Part shown: piece after piece, positions 16,933 to 27,080 of the stretch | Layout: every line of letters begins with the position of its first letter | Position numbering within the stretch: the first letter of the stretch is position 1 | Origin: Lysobacteraceae bacterium | GTDB taxonomy: Bacteria; Pseudomonadota; Gammaproteobacteria; Xanthomonadales; BQJN01 | Reading direction: 5' to 3' | Assembly: GCA_021604725.1 (NCBI GenBank) | Contig: BQJN01000001.1 | Span: 1 to 64,000 of the forward strand | Length of the DNA stretch: 64,000 nt | Notes under the pieces: model-generated | What the model saw: only the letters and a program-made list of their open reading frames with translations | Databases searched by the model: none | Told to the model about the DNA's origin: nothing | Translations under genes and position numbers: made by a program

Positions 16933-18589
16933 GCCCGGATTCAAATATCCACGACTGCGCGTTGCGGTGCTACTCGGTATGGTCTTTCTTGGTGCCACTG
17001 CCTTGCTGGCCCGGTCGATTGATCTGCAAGTGATCAATCGGTCGTTCTATCAGGGCCAGGGTGACGCTCGTCATCTGCGAGATGTCGGTGTGCCTGCCGT
17101 GCGTGGCCGTATATTCGACCGCAATGGCGACCCCCTGGCCATTAGCACACCGGTTGAGTCAGTTTGGGCCATCCCACGTGATCTGCTGGCGGAACCGGGG
17201 CAGGTTGAAGTATTGGCCGCGGCGCTGCAAATGGATGCAGAGCCTCTGGCGCAACGGTTGGCACAACGCAGCGCTCAGGATTTTGTTTGGTTGCGCCGTC
17301 ATGTCAATCCGGATGTGGCCGTTGCCATTGAGCAGCTTGATTTGCCTGGTGTGCATTTGAGTCGCGAGTACCGTCGCTTTTACCCGGCCGGTGAAGCGGT
17401 GTCGCATGTGCTCGGGTTTACCGACATTGATGATCGCGGCCAGGAAGGCCTGGAGTTGGCCTTCGACGAGTGGCTAACCGGTCAATCCGGTGTCAAGCGT
17501 GTGTTACGGGACCGCCGTGGCCGTGTGATTGAGCAGGTTGAGCTGGTCAAGCCGGCACAATCGGGACGCGACCTGACCTTGTCGATTGATCGGCGGCTGC
17601 AGTATGTCGCGTACCGCGAGCTGAAGGGCGCGGTGGTCGAGCACAAGGCCAGATCTGCGACCTGTGTGATTCTGGAGGCGACCACCGGCGAGATTCTTGC
17701 CTTGGTCAACCTGCCGTCGTTTAACCCCAATTCACGGCAGCGTGATGCTGGCGACGGCGTTCGAAATCGCGCATTGACGGATTTTTTTGAGCCCGGCTCG
17801 GTGATCAAGCCATTCGCGATCATGGCGGCACTTGAAAGTGGCCGGTTTGACGAAAAGACCTTGCTCGATACGGCACCGGGCACAATGAAGATTGGCCAGT
17901 ACACGATTCGAGATACCTCAAATCATGGCCTTATGGATGTTCGCAGCATTCTGGTCGAATCCAGCAATGTTGGTATGTCCAAGCTTGCGCTGTCGCTGAA
18001 AGCCGAGCACATGCACGATGTATTGACGCGTTTTGGCTTTGGCGAAGTGACTGGTAGTGGTTTCCCCGGCGAGTCACCCGGCATCGTGCCTGGCTATGAT
18101 CGGTGGCGCGAAGTCGAGCAAGCCACCATCTCATATGGCTATGGACTAACGGTAACGCCGCTGCAGCTGGCTCAGGCCTTTGCTGCCATCGCTGATGGTG
18201 GGCGCATGCGACCGCCGACCTTTGTTCACGGCACGCAGAGTCCAGGTGTGGCGGTGATTGACCCCACCTTGTCGCGCCGCATGGTCGACCTGCTGGAGGG
18301 TGTTGTCGTTGAAGGCACTGGCGGGCAAGCAAAGGTTGCCAATTATCGCGTGGCTGGAAAGACCGGCACCTCCAGAAAGGCCGGGCAGAGCGGCTACGAC
18401 GAGCGTTACATAGGAACGTTCGCTGGCATCGCTCCGGCGTCGGACCCTAAACTGGTGGGCGTTGTTGTGATCAACGATCCACAGCTCGAAGCCTACTATG
18501 GTGGCGATGTCGCCGCGCCCGTGTTTGCGCGCGTCATGGCTGCGGCATTGCGATTGTTGAATGTGCCGGCCGATGGGGTAGAGACATGA
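16925..18589 (+). CDS. ftsI: Peptidoglycan D,D-transpeptidase FtsI (PBP3)
   Basis: 554 residues, a class B penicillin-binding protein that crosslinks septal peptidoglycan. One N-terminal membrane helix (residues 10-30), a PBP dimerisation domain (RGRIFDRNGDPLAIS near 60), then the transpeptidase domain with all three active-site motifs: SVIK (in EPGSVIKPFAI), SSN (in LVESSNVGMSKL) and KTG (in VAGKTGTSRKAG). TTG and GTG codons at 16919 and 16922 are in frame, but ATG 16925 gives the natural MAKPGFKYPRLR start. It overlaps ftsL by 8 and murE by 4 bases. Confidence 0.96.
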   Translation: MAKPGFKYPRLRVAVLLGMVFLGATALLARSIDLQVINRSFYQGQGDARHLRDVGVPAVRGRIFDRNGDPLAISTPVESVWAIPRDLLAEPGQVEVLAAALQMDAEPLAQRLAQRSAQDFVWLRRHVNPDVAVAIEQLDLPGVHLSREYRRFYPAGEAVSHVLGFTDIDDRGQEGLELAFDEWLTGQSGVKRVLRDRRGRVIEQVELVKPAQSGRDLTLSIDRRLQYVAYRELKGAVVEHKARSATCVILEATTGEILALVNLPSFNPNSRQRDAGDGVRNRALTDFFEPGSVIKPFAIMAALESGRFDEKTLLDTAPGTMKIGQYTIRDTSNHGLMDVRSILVESSNVGMSKLALSLKAEHMHDVLTRFGFGEVTGSGFPGESPGIVPGYDRWREVEQATISYGYGLTVTPLQLAQAFAAIADGGRMRPPTFVHGTQSPGVAVIDPTLSRRMVDLLEGVVVEGTGGQAKVANYRVAGKTGTSRKAGQSGYDERYIGTFAGIAPASDPKLVGVVVINDPQLEAYYGGDVAAPVFARVMAAALRLLNVPADGVET

Positions 18590-20067
18590 GTCAAATGACC
18601 CTATCGCAACTGCTTGATTCACTACCAGTCAGCGGTGTGAACAACGATGATCTGGCCTCAGTCCTGGTTGGTGACCTGCGACTCGATAGCCGCCAGATTC
18701 AACCCGGTGACGTGTTTGTTGCGGTGCAGGGGCATGCAGCCAACGGTATTGACTTTGTGCAAGCCGCTTTCGCCAATGGCGCCACCGCCGTATTGCACGA
18801 TGCCGATGTAGATGCTTCCGCATTCGGTCGCGATCGTCACCGAATGGCTGGTATCCCGGGCCTGGCTCAGCAGTTGCCTGCGCTGGCGCAGGCGCGTTAC
18901 GCGGTCGGCCGGCTGCAGCTTGATGCCTTCGTTGCAGTGACCGGCACCAATGGCAAGACGTCGGTCGCCCATCTGCTGGCCCAGTGCCTTGAATACCTGG
19001 GCAAGCCAACGGGCCTTTTCGGCACCCTCGGCATTGGCCGTCCAGACTGCTTGCGTTCGACGGGCCTGACGACGGCTGACCTTTTTAGCAACCACAGAAT
19101 GGTCAGCGCGCTCGCTGCCGATGGCGTTCAATGCATGGCGATGGAGGTTTCCTCGCACGCGTTGGACCAGGGGCGGGTCGCCGGCATGCCATTCTCACAC
19201 GCCGTTTTCACCAACCTTTCCCGTGACCACCTCGACTACCACGGCAGCATGGAGAACTATGCTGATGCCAAGTCCCGGCTGTTGTGCTGGCCTGGGCTGA
19301 ATCGAGCGATTGTCAATGCTGATGATGCATTCGGTATGCGCTGGATCAACGAGGCAACTACACCAACTTTGGCCTTCGGTCAGGATCCCCTGTGCGCAAT
19401 CAAGATTAAGGATTCACGCCCGCGTTCACACGGCTTGCGTTGTGTGTTTGGCACGCCTTGGGGTGAGGTCAAAGTGAAGTCACGCCTATTGGGCGACTTC
19501 AATGCCTATAACCTGGCGGCCATCGTGGCCGTGCTGGGTGATTTGGGTTATCAGGTCGGTGATATTGCCCGCGCATTGTCGGTTGCGGAGCCAGTGCGAG
19601 GCCGAATGAACCAGTTGACGACCGCCGGAAAGCCCGTGGTGGTTATAGATTTTGCGCACACACCCGATGCGCTTGAGCAAGCACTAAAGGCATTGCGACC
19701 ACACTGTAAAGGCACTCTGTATTGCGTGTTTGGCTGTGGCGGTGATCGTGACCGCGGGAAACGACCACTAATGGGACGCGTTGCCGAGTTGCTGGCCGAT
19801 CGCATTGTGCTGACCGATGACAACCCCCGCACTGAAGATGGGGACCGCATTGTCGATGACATTCATGGCGGCATGTTGCACGCGCAGGCGGCGCGAATCG
19901 AGCGGGACCGCCGAGAAGCTATTCGTATGGTCCTGGATGAGGCCAAGTCGGGCGATGTTGTGCTGATTGCTGGCAAGGGGCACGAGGACTATCAAGAAGT
20001 CAATGGCGTGCGTGCCCACTTTTCGGATTTCGAAGTGGCTGCAGAAGTGCTGGAGGTGGCCGCATGA
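18586..20067 (+). CDS. murE: UDP-N-acetylmuramoyl-L-alanyl-D-glutamate--2,6-diaminopimelate ligase
   Basis: 493 residues. Adds the third amino acid to the cytoplasmic peptidoglycan precursor. ATP-binding loop VTGTNGKTSVAHLL lies near residue 120, the DHLDYHGSMENYADAK segment near 212, and the DDNPRTE motif near 410. DNPR is the signature of enzymes that add meso-diaminopimelate rather than lysine, so this cell wall is of the usual Gram-negative type. Overlaps ftsI and murF by four bases each. Confidence 0.97.
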   Translation: MSQMTLSQLLDSLPVSGVNNDDLASVLVGDLRLDSRQIQPGDVFVAVQGHAANGIDFVQAAFANGATAVLHDADVDASAFGRDRHRMAGIPGLAQQLPALAQARYAVGRLQLDAFVAVTGTNGKTSVAHLLAQCLEYLGKPTGLFGTLGIGRPDCLRSTGLTTADLFSNHRMVSALAADGVQCMAMEVSSHALDQGRVAGMPFSHAVFTNLSRDHLDYHGSMENYADAKSRLLCWPGLNRAIVNADDAFGMRWINEATTPTLAFGQDPLCAIKIKDSRPRSHGLRCVFGTPWGEVKVKSRLLGDFNAYNLAAIVAVLGDLGYQVGDIARALSVAEPVRGRMNQLTTAGKPVVVIDFAHTPDALEQALKALRPHCKGTLYCVFGCGGDRDRGKRPLMGRVAELLADRIVLTDDNPRTEDGDRIVDDIHGGMLHAQAARIERDRREAIRMVLDEAKSGDVVLIAGKGHEDYQEVNGVRAHFSDFEVAAEVLEVAA

Positions 20068-21422
20068 TTCAACGGTCACTGCAGCAGCTGGCGGCGATTA
20101 CCGGTGGTAGGCAACTTGGCGCTGACACTGAGATTCGCGGCCTGTGCACCGATTCACGCAAACCGTTAAACGGGGCATTGTTCGTGGCGTTGCGCGGCGA
20201 GAATCATGACGGTCACGAGCACGTAGACAGCGCATTGAGCGCCGGTTGCGCAGCCGCATTGATCGCTCGTGATAGCGGCTCGTTTCAGGGTCCTGTGGTC
20301 GAGGTCGAAGACACGCTTTCCGCTCTGGGCCTGATTGCTGCAGATTGGTGCAAGAGTTCGTCAGCCACGGTGGTCGCAGTGACTGGCAGCAATGGCAAGA
20401 CAACGGTCAAGAACATGTTGACTTCGATTCTGGCTCGGGTCGACAAAACACACAGCACCGACGGCAACTTCAACAATGAAATTGGTGTGCCACTAACGTT
20501 GGTCAGCATGCCGCAAGATGCTCGGTTCCTGGTGGTGGAGATGGGCGCCAGTCAGAAAGGAGATATAGCCTATTTGTGCCAACTGGCGAAGCCCAATGTC
20601 GGTATCGTGACCAATGCTGGCGGTGCGCACTTGAAGGGTTTTGGTTCGATTCAGGGTGTTGCTGAGGCAAAAGGCGAGATGTTTTCCAACCTTGCCGACG
20701 ATGGTTGCGCGGTGATCAACGCCGATGACCAGTTTGCTCACCTGTGGAGGTCCCTGGCCTCTGAGCGCCGACAGCTGGCCTTTGGCAGCAATGAGCAGGC
20801 CGATGTAAGAGCGATTGATGTGCACCTGGGCTCGACCTCTACGTTCACACTGCTCAGTCCATCGGCATCAATCCCCGTGACTCTACGACGCAGCGGTATG
20901 CACGATGTCCGCAATGCTGCGGCTGCAGCGGCGGCCGCCCTGGCGCTGGGGGTTGCTGCTGACGAAATTTGTGCTGGCCTGGCCGAATTTACACCGCCTC
21001 CTGGCCGTCTGGCGATCACAGGTGAAGAGGGCAAATGGGTGGTCGTCGACGACAGTTACAACGCCAACCCAAGCTCCCTGCTCGCTGGCGTTGAGGCAGT
21101 CTCACATATCCGGCCCGAAGTTTGGGTGGTGTTGGGTGACATGGCCGAACTTGGCATCGATAGCGACGCTTTGCATTTTGAATGCGGGCTTCAAATGAAA
21201 CGTGCCAATGTCAGCCGTCTGTTCACGCTAGGCCCTAGAGCCCGTCATTGTGCGCTCGGGTTTGGTGACGGTGCAGAGGCCTTTGATGATGTTGATGCGT
21301 TGGCGTCGGCGGTGCTCAGCGATATCGGGTCGACACAGGCGGCGGTCCTGATCAAGGGCTCGCGCAGGATGCGAATGGAGCGGGTAGTCCAGGTATTGCA
21401 GGAGGCCCAGTCATGTTGTTGA
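20064..21422 (+). CDS. murF: UDP-N-acetylmuramoyl-tripeptide--D-alanyl-D-alanine ligase
   Basis: 452 residues. Adds D-Ala-D-Ala, made by Ddl (also in this cluster), to the tripeptide precursor. ATP loop [14 protein letters not shown] near residue 108; later motifs [17 protein letters not shown] and [11 protein letters not shown] (near 333) are typical of MurF. The start overlaps murE by four bases and the end overlaps mraY by ten, so the genes are likely translationally coupled. Confidence 0.97.
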   Translation: MIQRSLQQLAAITGGRQLGADTEIRGLCTDSRKPLNGALFVALRGENHDGHEHVDSALSAGCAAALIARDSGSFQGPVVEVEDTLSALGLIAADWCKSSSATVVAVTGSNGKTTVKNMLTSILARVDKTHSTDGNFNNEIGVPLTLVSMPQDARFLVVEMGASQKGDIAYLCQLAKPNVGIVTNAGGAHLKGFGSIQGVAEAKGEMFSNLADDGCAVINADDQFAHLWRSLASERRQLAFGSNEQADVRAIDVHLGSTSTFTLLSPSASIPVTLRRSGMHDVRNAAAAAAAALALGVAADEICAGLAEFTPPPGRLAITGEEGKWVVVDDSYNANPSSLLAGVEAVSHIRPEVWVVLGDMAELGIDSDALHFECGLQMKRANVSRLFTLGPRARHCALGFGDGAEAFDDVDALASAVLSDIGSTQAAVLIKGSRRMRMERVVQVLQEAQSCC

Positions 21423-22495
21423 TCTTGACCGAATGGTTGGCAACCATTGAGAGCGGATTCAATGTCTTTCAATACCTGACGTTGCGCACCATCCTCGGCG
21501 CGCTCACGGCCTTGGCCGTATCGCTGCTGGTCGGTCCCTGGTTTATTCGTCGTTTGTCACATCATCAGATTGGTCAACCGGTACGAGAGGACGGGCCAAA
21601 ATCACACTTTTCCAAGGCGGGTACACCGACGATGGGCGGTGGTTTGATCATCTTTTCGGTGGTGTTGGCCACCGCATTGTGGAGTGACCTGAGCAACCGC
21701 TACGTTTGGGTCCTGATTTTGGTGACCTTGGCGTTCGGCGCGATCGGTTGGCTGGATGATTACCGCAAGCTGGTATTGAACAACTCTGATGGCTTGCCGG
21801 CGCGGTGGAAATACCTGCTGCAGTCGGTCGCTGGTCTGGTCGCGGCAGTCTATTTGTACATGACAGCCGATGTGCCAGCTGCTACCGAACTGATCGTGCC
21901 GTTGTTCAAGGATTTTGCCTTGCCGCTGGGTCTGCTGTTCATCCCGGTCGCCTACTTTTACATCGTCGGATTCTCAAATGCCGTGAATTTGACCGATGGG
22001 CTGGATGGGCTGGCCATCATGCCCAGTGTGCTGGTGGCCTCCGCCTTGGGCGTCTATGCCTATGCCAGTGGCAACGTCGTATTTTCCGACTATCTCGGCA
22101 TTCCTCATATTCCCGGTGCTGGTGAGCTGGCTATCTTCTGCGGTGCGCTGGCCGGTGCTGGTCTCGGCTTTCTTTGGTTCAACGCCTATCCGGCGCAAGT
22201 GTTCATGGGTGATATTGGAGCCTTGGCCGTTGGTGCTGCGCTCGGTGCTCTGGCCATCATTGTCAGGCAGGAAATCACCTTCCTGATCATGGCCGGCATC
22301 TTTGTCCTGGAGACCGTTTCGGTCATCTTGCAGGTAGCTTCTTACAAACTAACCGGGCGACGCATTTTTCGCATGGCGCCTATTCACCACCACTTCGAAT
22401 TGAAAGGGTGGCCGGAGCCACGAGTCATCGTCCGTTTTTGGATCATCTCAGTCATTTTGGTCCTGATTGGACTGGCCATGTTGAAGGTGCGTTGA
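21413..22495 (+). CDS. mraY: Phospho-N-acetylmuramoyl-pentapeptide-transferase (lipid I synthase)
   Basis: 360 residues with about ten membrane helices. MraY moves phospho-MurNAc-pentapeptide to undecaprenyl phosphate at the inner membrane. Motifs: [17 protein letters not shown] near residue 60, the aspartate pair in GWLDDYRK near 116, [10 protein letters not shown] near 192, and [13 protein letters not shown] near 320. The opening [15 protein letters not shown] matches E. coli MraY closely. Only four bases separate it from ftsW; in most gammaproteobacteria murD lies here. Confidence 0.97.
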   Translation: MLLILTEWLATIESGFNVFQYLTLRTILGALTALAVSLLVGPWFIRRLSHHQIGQPVREDGPKSHFSKAGTPTMGGGLIIFSVVLATALWSDLSNRYVWVLILVTLAFGAIGWLDDYRKLVLNNSDGLPARWKYLLQSVAGLVAAVYLYMTADVPAATELIVPLFKDFALPLGLLFIPVAYFYIVGFSNAVNLTDGLDGLAIMPSVLVASALGVYAYASGNVVFSDYLGIPHIPGAGELAIFCGALAGAGLGFLWFNAYPAQVFMGDIGALAVGAALGALAIIVRQEITFLIMAGIFVLETVSVILQVASYKLTGRRIFRMAPIHHHFELKGWPEPRVIVRFWIISVILVLIGLAMLKVR

Positions 22496-22499
22496 CGCG

Positions 22500-23657
22500 A
22501 TGGCCCAGGCACGCAAAAAAACAGACCTGCACGATGCACTTCGTCTTGACCCGTCGTTGTTGTTGACGGCGACTGCGTTGGCGCTGTTTGGCCTGGTGAT
22601 GGTGGCCTCTGCCTCCATCGCGATTGCTGTGGAAGCAGGTCAAGGGCCGTTGTATTACATGTGGCGCCACCTGGTATTTCTGACCGCCGGTGTGGTCGGT
22701 TCCATTGTGGTCCTGCACATACCGCTGTCATTTCTGCAAAAACACTCGGTATGGGCGCTTCCCATCGCCTTTTTCCTGCTGGCCCTGGTGTTTATTCCCG
22801 GCTTTGGCGTGACACGCAATGGTGCCACACGCTGGATCAACCTTGGGCTGTCAAATTTCCAGGTATCTGAGGCCGTCAAACTCGCCTTGATTGTCTATTT
22901 TGCGGGCTATTTGGTGCGCCGCCGCGAGCAAGTTGTCAGTTTGCTGGGGTCGATCAAACCGTTGATCGTGGCCGGCCTTGCTGCCGGGCTGCTTTTCCTG
23001 CAGCCGGATTTTGGTACCGCCGCCTTACTGTTGTTGATGGCAGCTACCATGATCTGGTTGGCTGGTGCGCGCTGGGCTCACTTGGGTGCGCTATCGCTGG
23101 CTATCGCGCCGGTCATGGCATGGGCCGCGATGTCAGAAAGTTATCGGTTCCGTCGATTGCAGACATTCCTTGATCCGTGGGCCGACCCTTTCAACAACGG
23201 CTTTCAGTTGACGCAGGCCTTGATTGCCATTGGACGGGGCGAGGTATTCGGAGTAGGACTTGGCGCCAGCGTTCAAAAACTCTACTACCTGCCCGAGGCG
23301 CATACCGACTTTATCTTCAGCGTGATTGCCGAAGAGTTGGGTTTGATTGGCGTCGTAACGGTATTGGTGCTGTTTGGCCTGCTGGTTGGACGCGGCTTCA
23401 AAGTCGCGACCATGGCTCTGGCTCGTGGTGAACAATTCGGCGGCTGGCTGGCCATGGGCATTTGTTCCATGCTCGCCTACCAAACGCTAATCAGTGTTGG
23501 CGTGAACCTTGGCGTATTGCCAACAAAAGGGCTGACTATGCCCCTGCTCAGCTCAGGCGGCTCCAGTGTACTGATGACCTGTCTGGCACTGGCGCTGGTG
23601 TTGCGCGTTGCGCACGAGAACGCTGTTGCCGCAGGACCGAAGAGGTCAGGCGCATGA
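22500..23657 (+). CDS. ftsW: Septal peptidoglycan glycosyltransferase FtsW (SEDS family)
   Basis: 385 residues, about ten membrane helices. FtsW polymerises lipid II into glycan strands at the septum together with FtsI. The SEDS signature is present: FQVSEAVKLALIVYFAGY near residue 120, LEPDFGT-like LQPDFGTAALLLLM near 166, and the extracellular catalytic-side segment HTDFIFSVIAEELGLIG near 265. The end has LPTKGLTMPLLSSGGSS. The start codon is ATG 22500, four bases after mraY, and the stop overlaps murG. Confidence 0.96.
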   Translation: MAQARKKTDLHDALRLDPSLLLTATALALFGLVMVASASIAIAVEAGQGPLYYMWRHLVFLTAGVVGSIVVLHIPLSFLQKHSVWALPIAFFLLALVFIPGFGVTRNGATRWINLGLSNFQVSEAVKLALIVYFAGYLVRRREQVVSLLGSIKPLIVAGLAAGLLFLQPDFGTAALLLLMAATMIWLAGARWAHLGALSLAIAPVMAWAAMSESYRFRRLQTFLDPWADPFNNGFQLTQALIAIGRGEVFGVGLGASVQKLYYLPEAHTDFIFSVIAEELGLIGVVTVLVLFGLLVGRGFKVATMALARGEQFGGWLAMGICSMLAYQTLISVGVNLGVLPTKGLTMPLLSSGGSSVLMTCLALALVLRVAHENAVAAGPKRSGA

Positions 23658-24739
23658 GTGGCGTTTTGATCATGGCGGGAGGCACCGGAGGGCACATTTT
23701 CCCCGGATTGGCGGTTGCTGAGCAGTTGGCCACTAAAGACATCCCTGTCACCTGGCTGGGAGCCAGCGGCGGAATGGAAAGCAAGTTGGTCCCGGCCCAT
23801 GGCATTGCATTTCATGAAATAACTATCCGCGGGCTGCGCGGCAATGGTCTTAGAGGCTGGTTGCAAGCGCCCTGGACCGTAGGCCGTGCCATCTTTACCG
23901 CGCTAAAGTTGATGCGACGACTGCGACCACGATGTGTGTTGTCGATGGGGGGCTATGTTGCAGGCCCGGGTGGAATTGCCGCCTGGTTGATGCGCAGACC
24001 ACTGGTTGTGCACGAGCAAAACAGTGTTGCGGGCTTGACCAATCGCGCCCTGGCCTTGGTCGCCACGCGGGTGCTGACCGGATTCGACGGCGTATTTTCG
24101 GCCAGCAGGCACGCTGTCCGGGTTGGCAACCCGGTGCGTGCCGACCTAAGTTCGACCAGCGAACCTGCGCAACGTTTCGGTGCGCGCAAGGGGCCAATGC
24201 GGCTGTTGGTCCTTGGTGGCAGTCAAGGGGCCATGCATCTAAACACAACGGTGCCGCAAGCATTGGCCGGCCTGGCCAAGGCAGGTGAGTGGGCAGTGCG
24301 CCATCAGTGCGGCGAACGCCACCTAAAGCATTGTCAGGAAGCGTATCAGGCAGCCGGATTTGGCGGCAGTGATGATGTATCCATCGAGCCGTTCATCAAA
24401 GACATGGCTGCCGCGTATGAGTGGGCAGATCTGGTCATTGCCCGGGCTGGTGCCCTAACCGTTGCTGAGTTGTCGGCAGTGGGCTGTGCTTCGGTTCTGG
24501 TGCCGTTCCCGTACGCCGTGGATGATCATCAAACCACCAATGCCGCGCAACTGCGTGATGTTGGTGCGGCGCGGGTTGTTGCCGAATCAGAGTTGACGGT
24601 TAATCGACTTAACGAGCTGCTAACCGAGTTGAAAGACCGCAACGCGTTGGCGGCAATGGCCTCGGCTGCAAAGACGCTGGGTCACGCCAATGCCGCCAAA
24701 CAAGTCGCTGATGTCTGTATGGAGGTTGCTCGCCGATGA
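23654..24739 (+). CDS. murG: Lipid II synthase MurG (GlcNAc transferase)
   Basis: 361 residues. Transfers GlcNAc from UDP-GlcNAc to lipid I at the inner face of the membrane. Glycine-rich loop MAGGTGGHIFPGLAVA at the start, SMGGYVAGPGGIAA near residue 97, HEQNSVAGLTNR near 119, LVLGGSQGAMHLN near 185, and ARAGALTVAEL with VPFPYAVDDHQTTNA in the C-terminal UDP-GlcNAc domain. An upstream extension of the frame to 23462 lies inside ftsW and is ignored; ATG 23654 overlaps the ftsW stop by four bases. It also overlaps murC by four. Confidence 0.97.
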   Translation: MSGVLIMAGGTGGHIFPGLAVAEQLATKDIPVTWLGASGGMESKLVPAHGIAFHEITIRGLRGNGLRGWLQAPWTVGRAIFTALKLMRRLRPRCVLSMGGYVAGPGGIAAWLMRRPLVVHEQNSVAGLTNRALALVATRVLTGFDGVFSASRHAVRVGNPVRADLSSTSEPAQRFGARKGPMRLLVLGGSQGAMHLNTTVPQALAGLAKAGEWAVRHQCGERHLKHCQEAYQAAGFGGSDDVSIEPFIKDMAAAYEWADLVIARAGALTVAELSAVGCASVLVPFPYAVDDHQTTNAAQLRDVGAARVVAESELTVNRLNELLTELKDRNALAAMASAAKTLGHANAAKQVADVCMEVARR

Positions 24740-26157
24740 TGCAGCCTGGCCGAATTCAATCCATCGCCTTTGGCAGTCATCGTTTCAACAACGTTCATTT
24801 CGTTGGTATCGGCGGTGTCGGCATGAGCGGCATCGCCGAAGTATTGATAAACCTCGGATTTTCCGTTTCCGGCTCCGATCAAAATGAATCAAAGACGCTG
24901 CAGCGATTGCGTGACCTGGGTGCCACAATAAGCACCGGTCACACCGCGGGCGCTGTGGAGTCGGCCAACGTTGTCGTGGTGTCGGCGGCTATTGATGAGA
25001 GTAACCCCGAGTTGATACGGGCGCGGGAATTGCGTATTCCCGTTATTCCCAGGGCAGAAATGCTGGGTGAGTTGATGCGCTTCCGCCGTGGTGTGGCCGT
25101 TGCCGGTACCCATGGCAAAACGACGACGACCAGTCTCACCGCGAGTGTGTTGGCGGAAGGCGGCATGGATCCTACCTTCGTAATCGGTGGTGTCCTCAAC
25201 GCAACCGGCAGCAATGCCAAACTGGGTACCGGTGAGTACCTGGTCGCTGAAGCAGATGAGAGTGACGGGTCATTCTTGCTGTTGCAGCCGGTGATCGCGG
25301 TGGTCACCAATATTGATGAAGACCACATGGAGACCTACGACGGCGACCCCGGCCGTCTCAAGGCAGCCTTTGTTGAGTTTCTGCATCACTTGCCCTTCTA
25401 CGGTGTGGCCATCGTTTGTATCGACGATCCGATTTTGGCCGATTTGGCACCGGAGCTGGGTCGAACGGTTGTCACCTACGGCCTTAGTGAAGGCGCTGAT
25501 ATTCGTGCCACCAACGTTGTGCAGAATGGGCGCAGAATGCGATTCAAGGTTGAAGGCATCGGTGCTGCCGAAACCTTTGAGTTGAATCTGCCTGGTGTGC
25601 ACAACGTGCGCAACGCGCTGGCTGCAATTGCGGTAGGTCATGAGTTGAATGTAGATCTGCCATCGAGCAAACGGGCGTTAACCCAGTTCGCTGGCATCGG
25701 TCGTCGCTTCAATGTGTATGAAAAGGTTGCCTGCGACTCTGGGCAATGCACGCTTATTGATGATTACGGACACCACCCAACCGAATTGGAAGCGACCATA
25801 GCAGCAGCGCGCGCCGGATGGCCCGATGCACGGTTGATTGTTGGCTTCCAACCCCACCGATATTCCAGAACGCGAGACCTGTTTGACGAGTTCGTGCAGG
25901 TCTTGTCAGCCGCCGATGGTGCGGTGCTGTGTGATGTCTATCCGGCCGGTGAGGAACCGATTGCAAACGCCGACAGCCGAGCATTGTGTCGAGCGCTTAG
26001 AGCGCGAGGAGTTTACGAGCCAATCTATGTCCACACACCTGATCAGATCGGTGAGGCCATGGCTTCAATCGTCGAAGATCAGGACGTGGTCTTGATTAGC
26101 GGCGCTGGCAGCATCGGCACTTTGGCGCCAAGCCTGGCGGCCGGAGGGCTGCAATGA
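24736..26157 (+). CDS. murC: UDP-N-acetylmuramate--L-alanine ligase
   Basis: 473 residues. First amino-acid ligase of the pathway, adding L-alanine to UDP-MurNAc. Opening VHFVGIGGVGMSGIAEVL, ATP loop VAGTHGKTTTTSLTA near residue 117, EADESDGSFL near 172, DYGHHPTE near 345 and GFQPHRYSRTRDLF near 370 are all in place. Overlaps murG and ddl by four bases each. murB, which supplies its substrate and often sits beside murC, is not in this window. Confidence 0.97.
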   Translation: MMQPGRIQSIAFGSHRFNNVHFVGIGGVGMSGIAEVLINLGFSVSGSDQNESKTLQRLRDLGATISTGHTAGAVESANVVVVSAAIDESNPELIRARELRIPVIPRAEMLGELMRFRRGVAVAGTHGKTTTTSLTASVLAEGGMDPTFVIGGVLNATGSNAKLGTGEYLVAEADESDGSFLLLQPVIAVVTNIDEDHMETYDGDPGRLKAAFVEFLHHLPFYGVAIVCIDDPILADLAPELGRTVVTYGLSEGADIRATNVVQNGRRMRFKVEGIGAAETFELNLPGVHNVRNALAAIAVGHELNVDLPSSKRALTQFAGIGRRFNVYEKVACDSGQCTLIDDYGHHPTELEATIAAARAGWPDARLIVGFQPHRYSRTRDLFDEFVQVLSAADGAVLCDVYPAGEEPIANADSRALCRALRARGVYEPIYVHTPDQIGEAMASIVEDQDVVLISGAGSIGTLAPSLAAGGLQ

Positions 26158-27080
26158 GCTACCGCGACCCAACCGAATTTGGCACCGTCGCTCTAGTCAT
26201 GGGTGGGACCAGCGCGGAACGAGAAGTCTCGCTAGACGGTGGTCAAGCGGTACTGCAAGCACTGCGCAACAAAGGCATCGATGTTGTTCCTGTCGATGGA
26301 ATCGCTTCTTTGATGACGCTGATAGGCGCCGGTCGCGTCGACCGAGTATTCAACCTGTTGCATGGCCGAGGCGGTGAAGACGGCACCTTACAAGGCGCTC
26401 TGGATTGTGCTGGTGTGCCGTATACAGGTTCGGGCGTCCTGGGCTCGGCATTGAGCATGGACAAGGTGCGCAGCAAGTGGGTGTTCAGCAGCTGCGGGCT
26501 GCCAACGCCAGAGTTTGAGGTGGTCAAAACAGGTGCGATGCCAGCAATGGCATTTCCAATGGTGATAAAGCCTATCCGCGAAGGGTCGAGCGTTGGCATA
26601 CACCTGGTGCGCCAGTCAGATGATTGGCAGCAAGCGTTCAATGACGCGATCAAGCACGACCTGGTGATGGCCGAGCAGTACATCGACGGCGAAGAGTTCA
26701 CTGTTGCCGTATTGCATGGCCGAGCTTTGCCGCCCATTCAAATCGTTGCCGCCAACCAGTTTTACGACTACGAGTCGAAGTACCAGAGCGACCAGACCGA
26801 TTACCTTTGCCCAGCTCCATTGACTGAAGACCAGACGGACTTGATTTGCCGCCTCGCCGTTGAGGCTTTTGACAGTGTGGCCTGCCATGGCTGGGGACGC
26901 GTCGATTTGATGCGCGACAAGCAGGGATCATTCTGGATTTTGGAGGTCAACACAACGCCCGGCATGACTAGCCACAGCCTGGTTCCGAAGGCTGCCGCTG
27001 CAGCTGGTATTGAGTTCGAGGAATTGGTTCTACGCATCTTGGAAACCAGTTTGCCAAAAGCCACGGAGGGACGCTTGTGA
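26154..27080 (+). CDS. ddl: D-alanine--D-alanine ligase
   Basis: 308 residues, short DdlB type. An ATP-grasp enzyme that makes D-Ala-D-Ala for MurF. N-terminal VALVMGGTSAEREVSL, substrate loop LHGRGGEDGTLQGALD near residue 63, ATP-binding MVIKPIREGSSVGI near 140, and metal and phosphate site ILEVNTTPGMTSHSLVPKAA near 262. Its stop TGA overlaps the GTG/ATG start of ftsQ. Confidence 0.97.
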   Translation: MSYRDPTEFGTVALVMGGTSAEREVSLDGGQAVLQALRNKGIDVVPVDGIASLMTLIGAGRVDRVFNLLHGRGGEDGTLQGALDCAGVPYTGSGVLGSALSMDKVRSKWVFSSCGLPTPEFEVVKTGAMPAMAFPMVIKPIREGSSVGIHLVRQSDDWQQAFNDAIKHDLVMAEQYIDGEEFTVAVLHGRALPPIQIVAANQFYDYESKYQSDQTDYLCPAPLTEDQTDLICRLAVEAFDSVACHGWGRVDLMRDKQGSFWILEVNTTPGMTSHSLVPKAAAAAGIEFEELVLRILETSLPKATEGRL

